Assembly (NCBI RefSeq): GCF_040548735.1
Contig: NZ_JBEPSD010000001.1
Coordinates: 2,232,001-2,296,000, forward strand
Length of the DNA stretch: 64,000 nucleotides
Origin: Rhodanobacter soli
Lineage (GTDB): Bacteria > Pseudomonadota > Gammaproteobacteria > Xanthomonadales > Rhodanobacteraceae
Direction of reading: 5' to 3'
Below are positions 33,447 through 43,506 of the stretch, piece after piece. Positions within the stretch are counted from its first letter, which is position 1; each line of letters begins with the position of its first letter. The notes beneath the pieces are model-generated. The model searched no databases. It worked only from the letters and a program-made list of their open reading frames with translations, and had not been told where the DNA came from. A program made the translations under genes and the position numbers.

Positions 33447-33470
33447 GTAAGAGCAAGAGCTGGCGTTGCA

Positions 33471-33854
33471 TCAGTCACCTCTCTTGGCCTGGATGGATCG
33501 GATAAGCGCGTTGAGTTTGGCAAAGACTCGATTGATCAGCTCAGTTACATCCTGCGTACTGGAGACATAAACGAGTCGCTCGGCGATTTGCAATTGTGTG
33601 TCCAGTTCGGACAGGGAGCCGCGAGCCATGGACAAGAACCGCAGGTACTCAGGTGTGGATCGGCGGGCCGCGCCCTCCGCGATGTTCGAGGGTATGCTGA
33701 TCGCGGCACGCCGTAGTTGCGAAGTGAGAGTAAAGCGTTCGGAGTCTGGGAAACCGGCACTGATTCGATAAATGGCTTCGACGAGGTCCATTGCGTCGCG
33801 CCACACTTCCAGCCGCTCATGCGGCCGTTGCTGTGACGAATCCCGAATCCCCAT
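33471..33854 (-). CDS. Four-helix-bundle protein (23S rRNA IVP/S23 family)
   Basis: This 127-residue protein matches the TIGR02436-type family: [26 protein letters not shown] at residues 11-36, [29 protein letters not shown] at 38-66 and [25 protein letters not shown] at 70-94. It should fold into four helices and form a pentamer like its relatives (IVP, Avd). The start ATG lies within the flanking repeat, so the first six residues (MGIRDS) are translated repeat sequence. It interrupts accB-accC. Its function is unknown; relatives bind nucleic acid, notably Avd in diversity-generating retroelements. Confidence 0.9.
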   Translation of the reverse strand: MGIRDSSQQRPHERLEVWRDAMDLVEAIYRISAGFPDSERFTLTSQLRRAAISIPSNIAEGAARRSTPEYLRFLSMARGSLSELDTQLQIAERLVYVSSTQDVTELINRVFAKLNALIRSIQAKRGD

Positions 33855-33867
33855 TCTCGAATCCCGG
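33837..33867. repeat. Inverted GATTCGGG repeat, right boundary of the four-helix-bundle cassette
   Basis: CGAATCCCGAATCCCC and CGAATCCCGG (33837-33852 and 33858-33867) are copies, on the opposite strand, of the GGGATTCG unit at 33419-33446. They lie between the four-helix-bundle coding region and the accB stop at 33872. They overlap the start codon of the four-helix-bundle gene. Confidence 0.8.
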
Positions 33868-33871
33868 CTCT

Positions 33872-34330
33872 TCAGGCGATCACGAACATGGGTTCGTCGA
33901 ATTCCACCGGCTGGCCGTTTTCGACCAGAATCGCCTGCACGGTGCCGGCCACGTCGGCCTCGATCTGGTTGAACATCTTCATCGCCTCGATGATGCCCAG
34001 CGTCTCGCCGGCCTTGACCTGCTGGCCGACCTTGACGAAGGCAGGCGTGCCCGGTGTGGCCGAGGCGTAGAACGTACCGACCATCGGCGCCTTCACCACG
34101 TGGCCGGCCGGCAGCGCATTCGCGACAGGCGCCTCGACGGCGACCGCAGGCGCGGCAGCAACCGGGGGGGCGGCGGCGGCGATCGGAGCCGCCGGTGCGG
34201 CGGCGACCGGCGCGGCGTTCTTCGGCACGCGCGACAGGCGGACGACTTCCTCGCCCTCCTTGATTTCCAGTTCGGCGAGGTTGGATTCCTCGAGCAAGTC
34301 GATCAGCTTCTTGATTTTGCGCAAATCCAT
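33872..34330 (-). CDS. accB: Acetyl-CoA carboxylase biotin carboxyl carrier protein (AccB)
   Basis: This 152-residue protein has the N-terminal [28 protein letters not shown] helix-strand segment, an Ala/Pro-rich linker (about residues 39-75) and the biotinyl domain with EAMKM at 115-119 (biotin on Lys118). It carries carboxybiotin between AccC and the carboxyltransferase. The 3' end is followed by the inverted repeat and the inserted gene instead of accC. aroQ lies 75 bases upstream, the common aroQ-accB-accC order. Confidence 0.97.
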   Translation of the reverse strand: MDLRKIKKLIDLLEESNLAELEIKEGEEVVRLSRVPKNAAPVAAAPAAPIAAAAPPVAAAPAVAVEAPVANALPAGHVVKAPMVGTFYASATPGTPAFVKVGQQVKAGETLGIIEAMKMFNQIEADVAGTVQAILVENGQPVEFDEPMFVIA

Positions 34331-34405
34331 CGGATCAGCCTTTGGTCAGTCATGCCACCGCTAGGGTGGCCGGGGGTGAATGGGGTGGCCGCGTGGCCGG
34401 GGACG

Positions 34406-34858
34406 TCAGGGCGCGGCGCCTGCCTGCAACCGTGGCAGCGCCGCGTCCAGCGCCAGCCGGTAACTGTCGCCGCCGAAGCCGCAGATCACGCCGAGCGCGA
34501 TGTCGGACAGGTAGGAGTGATGGCGGAACGACTCACGGGCGAACACGTTCGACAGGTGCACCTCGATGAACGGAATCGCCGTCGCGGCGAAGGCGTCGCG
34601 CAGCGCGATGCTGGTGTGGGTGAACGCGCCGGCGTTGCACAAAATGATCGCGGTGCGGTCGTCGCGGGCCTGATGGATGCGCCCGACCAGCTCGTGCTCG
34701 GCGTTGGACTGGAACCAGGCCAGCTCGTGCCCGGCCGCCTGCGCCCGCTCGGCCAGCAGCCGGTTGATGTCGGCCAGCGTCTCGCGGCCGTAGATCTGCG
34801 GCTCGCGCGCACCCAGCAGGTTGAGGTTGGGTCCATGCAGGACCAGGATCTTCGCCAC
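34406..34858 (-). CDS. aroQ: Type II 3-dehydroquinate dehydratase (AroQ)
   Basis: This 150-residue enzyme dehydrates 3-dehydroquinate in the shikimate pathway. It has the motif [21 protein letters not shown] at the N-terminus, where the catalytic Tyr is in [22 protein letters not shown] and [20 protein letters not shown] follow. The GTG at 34858 is chosen as start because the family begins a few residues before HGPNLNLLG. Length is normal for the type II dodecameric enzyme. It leads the accB operon. Confidence 0.95.
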   Translation of the reverse strand: MAKILVLHGPNLNLLGAREPQIYGRETLADINRLLAERAQAAGHELAWFQSNAEHELVGRIHQARDDRTAIILCNAGAFTHTSIALRDAFAATAIPFIEVHLSNVFARESFRHHSYLSDIALGVICGFGGDSYRLALDAALPRLQAGAAP

Positions 34859-35001
34859 GAAACCGTCCAGCCAGCGTCCGGAGGTCCCGGAACCCGGCGC
34901 AGTGTGCGCGCAGTCGGGAATCTTGTCCAGTTCGCTGCAGATCGGCGATGTTTGCCGGAGAAGCGTCGGGTTCCCGTGCGTAGGCGTATGTCGACGCCGG
35001 C

Positions 35002-35541
35002 TTAGCGCGGTTCGTGCCCTGGCGCCAGCCACTGCTGCAGCTGCGCCGCAGACAGCGGGCCGGCATGTGTCGCCAAAAGGCGCCCATCGGCATCGATCAG
35101 TGCACTATATGGAAGAACCTGACGGGTATTGCCCAGTTGCAACGAGGTGCTGGGCGGGCTCATCTGGCCGATCAAGATCGGGTAATTCACCGGATGTGCA
35201 GCCAAAAATGCCCGAACATGAGCGGGTTCGTCCATCGCAATACCGACCACGATCGGCGCATGTTCGCCGAACTTTTCCTGTGCCAGGGCCAGTGCCGGCA
35301 TTTCGGTCACGCAGGGTACGCACCAGCTGGCCCAGAAATTCAGCAGCACCCGGCGGCCACGATAGTCGCTCAGCCGATGGGGCTTGCCGTCGAGGTCGGG
35401 CAGGCTGATCGCCGGCAGCGGCTGGCCGATCGCAGCCGTTTCCAGCGGCGCCGGCCGCTGGCCGCGGTGCTGCGCATAGCCGCCGAGCGCAGCGGCCAGT
35501 ACCGCCAGACCGAGAATCAGCCAGTTGCTGCGACTCAGCAT
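35002..35541 (-). CDS. TlpA/ResA-like membrane-anchored thioredoxin
   Basis: This 179-residue protein has an N-terminal membrane helix (residues 5-22) and a TlpA-like thioredoxin domain with [14 protein letters not shown] (Cys74 and Cys77, a CVPC redox site). A cis-Pro follows in [12 protein letters not shown]. It should act as a periplasmic disulfide reductase. The start overlaps the dsbD stop (TGATG), so DsbD is the probable electron donor. It could serve cytochrome c maturation, but no ccm genes are in the window. Confidence 0.9.
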   Translation of the reverse strand: MLSRSNWLILGLAVLAAALGGYAQHRGQRPAPLETAAIGQPLPAISLPDLDGKPHRLSDYRGRRVLLNFWASWCVPCVTEMPALALAQEKFGEHAPIVVGIAMDEPAHVRAFLAAHPVNYPILIGQMSPPSTSLQLGNTRQVLPYSALIDADGRLLATHAGPLSAAQLQQWLAPGHEPR

Positions 35542-37739
35542 CAGCGAGCCGCTTCCGTCAGCGCCTGCTCGACGATCGAGCGGGTCAGTACGGTGGACAA
35601 CTGCTTGCCGGGGCCGCCGTGCTTCGGGAACACCACGTACAACGGCACGCCGGGCGAATGGTATTGCTGCAGGAACGCGCTGATGGTCGGGTTGACGTCG
35701 GTCCAGTCGCCCTTCATGTAGACCGCGCCGGTGCGCTTGAGCAGGTCGCGGAACGCCTGCGTGTCCAGCACCGCATGCTCGTTTGCCTTGCAGGTGACGC
35801 ACCAGTCGGCGGTCATGTCGACGAAAACGGGCGTGCCGGCCGCCCGCAGCTCGGCGAGCTTCTGCGGACTGTAGGCGACCACGCCTTCCTCGGCCACGGC
35901 CGTGCTCGACGGCGGCGGCACGTGAGCGAGCAGGTACATCGGCACCAGGGTGGCGAGTGCCAGCACCGCCACGGCAATCCTGCTGGGTACGCCGCGCGAG
36001 CGGCTGCGTTCGAACCACCACAGCGTCATCGCCAGCAGCACCATCGCCACCAGCACCAGGCCGACCGCATCGGCGCCGCGCTGATTCGCCAGCACCCACA
36101 CCAGCCACACGGCGGTGAGATACATCGGGAACGCGAGTACCTGCTTCAGCGTTTCCATCCAGCGCCCCGGCTTCGGCAGCAGGCGCGCCAGCGCCGGCAC
36201 GAAACCGATCGCCAGGAATGGCAGCGCCAGCCCCACGCCCAGCGCCAGGAACACCAGCAGGGCGGACAGCATCGGCGCGGCGAACGCGTACGCCAGCGCG
36301 CTGCCCATGAACGGCGCGGTACACGGGCTGGCCACCACCACCGCCAGCACCCCGGTGAAGAAATCGCCGGCCGGGCCGGAGCGTGCGGCGAGGCCGGCGC
36401 CGGTATTGCCCAGCGAGGCGCCGAACTGCACCACGCCGGACATCGACAGGCCGACCGCCAGCATCACGCAGGCCAGTGCGCCGACCAGCAACGGCTGCTG
36501 CAACTGCGAACCCCAGCCCAGCGCATGGCCAGCCGCGCGCAACGCGAGGATGCCCAGCCCCAGCGCGGCGAAGCTGCACAACACGCCGGCGGTATAGAAC
36601 AAGGCATGCCGGCGCGCGGTGGCCTGGCTGTCGCCGCTCTCCAGCACGCTGACCGCCTTGATCGACAGCACGGGCAGCACGCACGGCATCAGGTTCAACA
36701 CCAGGCCGCCGCCCAGCGCCAGCAGCAATGCGGCGATCAGGCTGACCTGCAGCGGACCGCCGGCGAGATCAGCCGGCGGCAGTTCCGGTGCCACGGCCCC
36801 GGAGGGCGCCACGGCGCCGCTGCCCAGATCGATATCCACCGCGCGCGTCATCAGCGGATAGCACAGGCCGCCGTCCTGGCAGCCCTGGAAGCTTGCCTGC
36901 AAGATGAGCCGTTGGTGGCCGGCCAGATCGCCTTCCAGCGCCACGGGCAACTCGACCTGGCCGAAGTACACGGTGACGTCGCCGTAGTGTTCGTCGTGGT
37001 GCGCGGTGCCGGCCGGCCATGCAGGTTTCAGCGTGAGGCCAGCGGCATCCTTGAGCTTCAACGTGGTCTGGTCGCGGTACAGGTAGTAACCCTTCGGCAT
37101 CGTCCAGCGCAGCAGCAACTGCTGCGGACCCTGCGCCAGCGCCTCGAAGCGGAACGCCTGCTCGGCTGGCAGCGGCGCGCCGGTCGTGGCGGCGCCCGTG
37201 TTGTTGCCGAGCCGGTTCAGCGCCGCGCCCAGCGCGTTGCCGGCCGCCGGCGTCGCCGTGACACCGGCAGTGGCCGGCAGCGGCAGGTCCAGCTTCTCGG
37301 TATGCGGCGGGTAGCAGATCTTCGGGTCGACCTCGTGGCAGCCCTGGTACTGCACGCTCAACTGCAACCGCGTGGTACCGGCGGCGACGGTGTACGGGAT
37401 GCTGGCGTCGACGCCGTGGTGGTAGGTCTCCACGTCGCCGAGGTATTCGTCGTGATGCTTCTCGCCGTCGGGCAGTTGCGCCTCGCCCAGGGTGACGCCG
37501 TCGCCGCCCTTGAACTTCATGCGGCCGCGGTAGAGGTAGTAGTCCGGCGCGATCGTCCAGTGCAGCTTCAGCACGCCGGGCGTGGCGGCGTCGGTACTCA
37601 GCTTGTACGCCTCGGTCACCGGCAGCAGGTCGGCGGTGTCCTGCGCCGACGCCGGCAGTGCGGCGGACAGCAGGGCCAGCAACAGGAAGGCGAGCACGGG
37701 CAGGCGGGTGGCCAGTCGGCCGGAAGACAACGGTCGCAT
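35541..37739 (-). CDS. dsbD: Thiol:disulfide interchange protein DsbD with two tandem N-terminal domains
   Basis: This 732-residue protein is longer than E. coli DsbD (565) because its N-terminal periplasmic domain is duplicated. Repeat 1 (about residues 45-155) has YYLYRGRMKF, HHDEYLGDV and QGCHEVDPKICYPP (Cys134, Cys142). Repeat 2 (about 195-305) has YYLYRDQTTL, HHDEHYGDV and QGCQDGGLCYPL (Cys287, Cys293). The membrane part has the cysteines of NLMPCVLPV and VASPCTAPF, and the C-terminal thioredoxin domain has DWCVTC. It moves electrons from cytoplasmic thioredoxin to periplasmic partners, here probably the TlpA-like protein. ATG 37739 follows GGAG. Confidence 0.95.
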   Translation of the reverse strand: MRPLSSGRLATRLPVLAFLLLALLSAALPASAQDTADLLPVTEAYKLSTDAATPGVLKLHWTIAPDYYLYRGRMKFKGGDGVTLGEAQLPDGEKHHDEYLGDVETYHHGVDASIPYTVAAGTTRLQLSVQYQGCHEVDPKICYPPHTEKLDLPLPATAGVTATPAAGNALGAALNRLGNNTGAATTGAPLPAEQAFRFEALAQGPQQLLLRWTMPKGYYLYRDQTTLKLKDAAGLTLKPAWPAGTAHHDEHYGDVTVYFGQVELPVALEGDLAGHQRLILQASFQGCQDGGLCYPLMTRAVDIDLGSGAVAPSGAVAPELPPADLAGGPLQVSLIAALLLALGGGLVLNLMPCVLPVLSIKAVSVLESGDSQATARRHALFYTAGVLCSFAALGLGILALRAAGHALGWGSQLQQPLLVGALACVMLAVGLSMSGVVQFGASLGNTGAGLAARSGPAGDFFTGVLAVVVASPCTAPFMGSALAYAFAAPMLSALLVFLALGVGLALPFLAIGFVPALARLLPKPGRWMETLKQVLAFPMYLTAVWLVWVLANQRGADAVGLVLVAMVLLAMTLWWFERSRSRGVPSRIAVAVLALATLVPMYLLAHVPPPSSTAVAEEGVVAYSPQKLAELRAAGTPVFVDMTADWCVTCKANEHAVLDTQAFRDLLKRTGAVYMKGDWTDVNPTISAFLQQYHSPGVPLYVVFPKHGGPGKQLSTVLTRSIVEQALTEAAR

Positions 37740-37964
37740 CACGACTCCAGCAACTTGGGGCCTGTGGGGACAGGCAGGCAGGCATTATGACCCAGCGGCC
37801 GTGGGCGGGTTCGCCGCCTGCGGCCTTACGTCGCCGCGACCCGTGTGCGGACCGAGCGGCCGCGCCGCGGGAAGGTGTCGGCCAGAAACGGCACGCCCCA
37901 TCACACGCCGAGCGCGGGGATCAGGCGGGCAGGGTCATTGTGCACGTGGTATCGATCCTCGCGA

Positions 37965-38297
37965 TCAGCCGCCGCCCTGGCGCACCCAGTCCAGGTAGGC
38001 TTCGTGGCCGCGCTGCACCGGCACCGCAACCAGTTCGGGCAGCTCGTACGGATGCAATTCGAGCAGGCGGATTTTCAGCGCGTCGAAGCGGGCGGCGGTG
38101 GTCTTGATCAGCAGCAGCTCCTCGCTGTCGCAGGTCACGACGCCCTGCCAACGGTAGGTGGAATGGACGGCGGGCAGGCGGTTGACGCAGGCGGCCAGCC
38201 GCTCGCCGACCAGCGCTTCGGCGATGGCCTGGGCGCTGGCGGCGTCCGGACAACTGCAATAGCAGAGCAGGACGGTGGCAGGGTCGGTCGAAGTCAT
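37965..38297 (-). CDS. cutA: CutA divalent-cation tolerance protein
   Basis: This 110-residue protein matches CutA1 across its length, with LLCYCSCPDAASAQAIAEALVGERLAACVN, HSTYRWQGVVTCDSEELLLIKT and YELPELVAVPVQRGHEAYLDWV. CutA1 forms stable trimers and is linked to copper and other divalent-metal tolerance, though its role is unsettled. ATG 38297 gives the usual N-terminus. The 225 bases up to dsbD hold nothing I can identify. Confidence 0.95.
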   Translation of the reverse strand: MTSTDPATVLLCYCSCPDAASAQAIAEALVGERLAACVNRLPAVHSTYRWQGVVTCDSEELLLIKTTAARFDALKIRLLELHPYELPELVAVPVQRGHEAYLDWVRQGGG

Positions 38298-38412
38298 GGC
38301 CAAAGCGTACCCGGGTCGCGCCGGCTGCGCGTGCCGCGGGTGATTTTTGCGGCACGCCCTTGAAACGCCGCCTTGTTCGCCCAATTAGCTGTTGCATCCC
38401 CCGTCAAAGATC

Positions 38413-38468
38413 TCTTGCAGCGGGGTCGTATACCCGTAAAATTGGCACTCATTCACTCTGAGTGCTAA
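38413..38468 (+). promoter_or_regulatory. groESL promoter region with CIRCE operator (HrcA site)
   Basis: TTGGCACTC (38442-38450), nine bases, then GAGTGCTAA (38460-38468) is a near-perfect CIRCE inverted repeat (consensus TTAGCACTC-N9-GAGTGCTAA). Upstream, CTTGCAG (38414-38420) and TACCCGTAAAAT (about 38431-38442) may form a heat-shock (sigma-32 type) promoter, with weaker matching than CIRCE. HrcA repressor should bind CIRCE and release it on heat stress. hrcA is not in the window. Confidence 0.9.
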
Positions 38469-38531
38469 CAAGATCGCAGGTCCGGTCTTGAAAGCCTTGT
38501 CCATCAACAATCTAGTCAGTTGGAGTCGTCC

Positions 38532-38825
38532 ATGAGCACACTGCGTCCGTTGCATGACCGCGTCATCGTCAAGCGTCTCGAAGAAGAGCGCGTTTCCGCC
38601 GGCGGCATCGTCATCCCCGACAGCGCCACCGAGAAGCCGACCCGCGGCAAGGTCGTCGCCGCCGGCACCGGCCTGATCATGAGCGACGGCAAGGTGCGCC
38701 CGATGTCGCTGAAGGCCGGCGACGTGGTGCTGTTCGGCAAGTACGCCGGCCAGGAAATCAAGATCGACGGCGAAGAGCTGGTCTTCCTGAAGGAAGACGA
38801 CATCGTGGCCGTGATCGAGGGGTAA
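38532..38825 (+). CDS. groES: Co-chaperonin GroES
   Basis: This 97-residue protein starts [36 protein letters not shown], with the mobile loop that contacts GroEL. It ends in [17 protein letters not shown]. It is a typical 10-kDa co-chaperonin lid. GGAG lies 8 bases before ATG 38532. A CIRCE operator lies 63 bases upstream and groEL follows after 119 bases. Confidence 0.98.
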   Translation: MSTLRPLHDRVIVKRLEEERVSAGGIVIPDSATEKPTRGKVVAAGTGLIMSDGKVRPMSLKAGDVVLFGKYAGQEIKIDGEELVFLKEDDIVAVIEG

Positions 38826-38917
38826 TCGACGGCTGACTGGCCGAGCGCGAGAAAGCGCGCACGCCAGTCGCCTTCGGCTCCTTTCCGCACCACTGCGCAA
38901 GATTTCCCCACACTTAA

Positions 38918-40597
<1,680 letters not shown>

Positions 40598-40623
40598 GTT
40601 CCACGCCCAAGGCACGATAAAAG

Positions 40624-40653
40624 AAAACCCCGCTACGGCGGGGTTTTCTTTTT
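40624..40653 (+). terminator. Intrinsic terminator of groESL
   Basis: AAAACCCCGC-TACG-GCGGGGTTTT (40624-40647) is followed by CTTTTT. It lies 26 bases after the groEL stop and also separates groEL from the convergent Ala/Asn-rich gene. Confidence 0.92.
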
Positions 40654-40697
40654 GCTGCACCGGACCCGGGCGATATCCGCCGGGCCGGCGGTGTGGC

Positions 40698-41255
40698 TTA
40701 GTGCCCGTGCGCGCCGGCGTTGGCATCCGCTTTCACGCCAGCACCGACCGACTGCCCGGCGGCGGTCTGCTGCACCGCGTCGCCGACCGAGCCGGCCGAG
40801 CGGTCGGTGGACTGGATCGCCGAATGCGCGGCGTCGCGCACGTCGCCGCCCACACCCTGGCCCATGTCGCCGGCCTTGCCTGCGGTGGCGGCGGTATCGA
40901 GACCGGCACCGGTATCGACGTTGGCGTTGGCGCCGGCATGCGAGTCGCCGGCGCCTGCCCCGATCGTGCCATTGGCATTCGCGTTGGCGTTGGCATTGGC
41001 GTGGTCGTTGACGGTCGAGCGGGTCTTGTCGACGGCCTTGCGGGTCCGGTGCTTCACGTGGGAATCGGTGCGGTGCAGGGTCTGCTCGGTCTGCGCGGTG
41101 GTTTGACCAACGGTGCGCATGGCGCTCGGTGCGGTTGCGCCGACGTGGGCGCCGGCACCGACCCGGGCAGCACCGCCGAGGTTGGCCTGGGCGAAGGCGG
41201 ACACGGTAAACACGCTGGCGCCGAGGACGAGGGCGGAAAGTATGGTCTTGCGCAT
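40698..41255 (-). CDS. Secreted Ala/Asn/Gly-rich low-complexity protein
   Basis: This 185-residue protein has a signal peptide (MRKTILSALVLGASVFTVSAFAQ). The mature part is low complexity, rich in Ala, Gly, Thr and Asn, with a run ANANANANA (about residue 85-95) and alternating DTGAGLDTAATAGKAGDMGQGVGGDV. A short basic patch (KHRTRKAVDKTRS) precedes it. No family with a function is recognised. It is probably periplasmic or on the surface. Codon use is normal for the genome, so it is not a foreign insertion on this ground. Confidence 0.75.
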   Translation of the reverse strand: MRKTILSALVLGASVFTVSAFAQANLGGAARVGAGAHVGATAPSAMRTVGQTTAQTEQTLHRTDSHVKHRTRKAVDKTRSTVNDHANANANANANGTIGAGAGDSHAGANANVDTGAGLDTAATAGKAGDMGQGVGGDVRDAAHSAIQSTDRSAGSVGDAVQQTAAGQSVGAGVKADANAGAHGH

Positions 41256-41429
41256 GAGATGGACCTCCAAGTGGGGGAATGCCGCCGCAAGGCGCACTGC
41301 ACGCGCCTCACGGACACGTCGACGCTAGTTGGCGCTGCCCCACTACCGTGTGAACGCCGTGCCGCGGTCTTCAGTCGCCGGACAGCTCGCTGAACGGCAA
41401 GCCCGGAGCAAGGGTTCGAATCGTGCGCA

Positions 41430-43334
41430 TCATTGTGCGGCGGATGCCGGCAACGGCGCCGGCGGCACGTCGTTGTGGGCGATCTTGCCGGGTGCGGGCG
41501 TGAGCGCCGGCGTCGCCGGCTGCGGCAGCAGGCTGTCCAGCTTGTTGCTCATGCGCAACTGGTCGATGCTGGCCATGGCCTTGTCGAGCTGCTGCTGGTC
41601 GTCGCCCTCGGCCAGCGGCGGGGCGCCGGGAGCCTCGGTGAGCGCAGCCAGTTGCGGGCCGACCAGTTCGGTCAGGGCGAAGTACGGATCGTCGTGGATA
41701 CCGATGTGCGCCAGCAGTTTGCCGGGCAGCAGCCAGGAGGCGGTGTCGGCCTTGCTGCGCTTGCCCGGGCGCTTCGGATCGACCAACAGCCATACGCCGG
41801 CCTGGCTCAGCATGTCGCCGCCGTCGACGAAGCCGGTGATCTGGTAGCTGTTGCTCAGCGCCGGCAGGTGGTCGCCGTAGAACAGCACCACGCTGGGCCG
41901 CTGGCGCTGCGCCAGCAGCTTCACCAGCCGACCGAGCTCGGCGTCGGCATGCTTGAGGTGGTAGAGGTAGGTCTGCAGTTCCAGCTTGTCGCGGCCGCTA
42001 ATGCCGTCGGGCACCGGGATCGCGTCGCGTTCGGCGACGTGGGCGGGCTCGACGTCGTACGGGCCGTGTGCCTCGATGCTGATCGCGAAGATGAACTGCG
42101 GCGGGCCGTCGTTCTTCAGCAGCGTCATGATCTCGTCGGTCATCGCGCTGTCGGCCATGTACTTGCCGTCGTTCGGCGCCGTGGGCGGGAACGACGACTG
42201 CGAGACGAAGCGGTCGAAGCCGATCGCCTTGAACGCGGTGGTGCGGTTCCAGAACGCCGGGTCGTTGCCGTGCAGCGCCAGCGTGGTGTAGCCGTGCCGG
42301 TTGAGCGTGCGCACCAGCCCCGGCAGCGCCTTGTGGCTCATCTGCAGATAGGGGAACTGCAGGTTGTCGAAGTAGCGCAGGGACAGCCCGGTAAGCACCT
42401 CGAACTCGGTGCGGATGGTGCCGCCGCCGAAGGTGGGCACGTGCAGTTTGCCGCTGGTGCCGTGTGCGGCGAGCCGGCGCAGGTTCGGCGCGAAGTTGCT
42501 GTGCTCGTAGCCGCGCATGATGGTGGGGTCGAAGAACGACTCGCTCTGCACCACCACGATGTCGGGCAGTTCGCCGCCGGCAGCCGGCGCCTGCATCGAC
42601 TGCAGCAGGGCCGGCGTGGACTGCTCGATCAATTTCGCCGCCGCGGCGCGGTCGGGCTTGTGCTCGCCCTTGCCGTATTCCAGGTGGAACAGCATCAGCG
42701 CACTGACCAGGCCGGAATGGGTGGTGGTGGAGATCGCCGACCACGGTTCCAGCCACAGTGTCTTCCCGTTGTAGATCTTCGCCCAGGCGGGCAGGCCGAC
42801 CAGCATGCTGGCCAGCGCCAGCGCCAGCACGCCGCCGCCGAGAAGGCGCGCGCCACGCGTGCGGCGCGGGAACAACGGCGGCTCCAGCCGCCATGCCGCG
42901 ACGATCAGCGCCATCGCGGCGAGCAGGCCCAGGTACGGCCACGGACTGTGCGGCAGGTAACCGGACAGCAGGTGCATGCCGCCTTTGTGCAGCTGGCCGA
43001 CGATACGGAAATCGTCCGGCAGCAGCGGCGTGCCGAGGTTCGCCACCTTCAGCAGGTTGACCGCATACAACAACCCCTGCAGCAGGAACGCCAGCGCGAA
43101 CGACAGCAATGCGCGCCGGCTGATCGCCAGCAGGATGCCGGCCAGCAGCAGGCCCGGCCACGCATTGGCCAGCGGGTAGCGCGCCTGGTCGAACAGGCGC
43201 AGCGGAGTCACCCCGACGCCGCCGTCCACCAGGCCGGTGAGCAGCACGAAGGCCAGCGCCAGCAACAGCAGCAGCGCGGCGCGCGGGACGATGGCGCGCC
43301 AGCGTGCGGGCGGATGGGCGGAATTCGGGGACAT
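41430..43334 (-). CDS. LTA synthase-like sulfatase/phosphoglycerol transferase family protein
   Basis: This 634-residue protein has five N-terminal helices (about residues 10-210), then a sulfatase-fold domain outside the membrane. The metal-site Glu is in IVVVQSESFFDP. A nucleophile Thr candidate is in FGGGTIRTEFEVLTG. A further metal ligand motif is LFYGDHLPAL. The layout matches LtaS/MdoB-type enzymes that transfer phosphoglycerol. A Gram-negative has no lipoteichoic acid, so a periplasmic glucan or lipid substrate is more likely; none can be assigned here. The C-terminal Pro/Ala tail is unusual. Confidence 0.88.
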   Translation of the reverse strand: MSPNSAHPPARWRAIVPRAALLLLLALAFVLLTGLVDGGVGVTPLRLFDQARYPLANAWPGLLLAGILLAISRRALLSFALAFLLQGLLYAVNLLKVANLGTPLLPDDFRIVGQLHKGGMHLLSGYLPHSPWPYLGLLAAMALIVAAWRLEPPLFPRRTRGARLLGGGVLALALASMLVGLPAWAKIYNGKTLWLEPWSAISTTTHSGLVSALMLFHLEYGKGEHKPDRAAAAKLIEQSTPALLQSMQAPAAGGELPDIVVVQSESFFDPTIMRGYEHSNFAPNLRRLAAHGTSGKLHVPTFGGGTIRTEFEVLTGLSLRYFDNLQFPYLQMSHKALPGLVRTLNRHGYTTLALHGNDPAFWNRTTAFKAIGFDRFVSQSSFPPTAPNDGKYMADSAMTDEIMTLLKNDGPPQFIFAISIEAHGPYDVEPAHVAERDAIPVPDGISGRDKLELQTYLYHLKHADAELGRLVKLLAQRQRPSVVLFYGDHLPALSNSYQITGFVDGGDMLSQAGVWLLVDPKRPGKRSKADTASWLLPGKLLAHIGIHDDPYFALTELVGPQLAALTEAPGAPPLAEGDDQQQLDKAMASIDQLRMSNKLDSLLPQPATPALTPAPGKIAHNDVPPAPLPASAAQ

Positions 43335-43506
43335 GGCCGTCCTGCGGTTGCTGTCATGGTCTGGACACGCCAATGTAATGGCATCCAGATGAACAATGGG
43401 TAGGGCGTGGCCGGCGAGTTTCGGGCTTGGCCGCGGCTTGTTCAAGCTGTCGTCATGGTCCGTCGCCGGGCGTCGGCAACCGGCCGGCATGCGGCACAAT
43501 GGCGGG

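Noticed and set aside
37743..37964. Possible gene or RNA between dsbD and cutA
   Set aside because: No hairpin with a T-tract, no sound start codon and no conserved pattern; left as plain intergenic DNA.
41405..41430. GGTTCGAATC, a tRNA T-loop-like string
   Set aside because: The bases on either side cannot form a 5-bp T-stem and no acceptor or anticodon arms are found, so it is a chance match.
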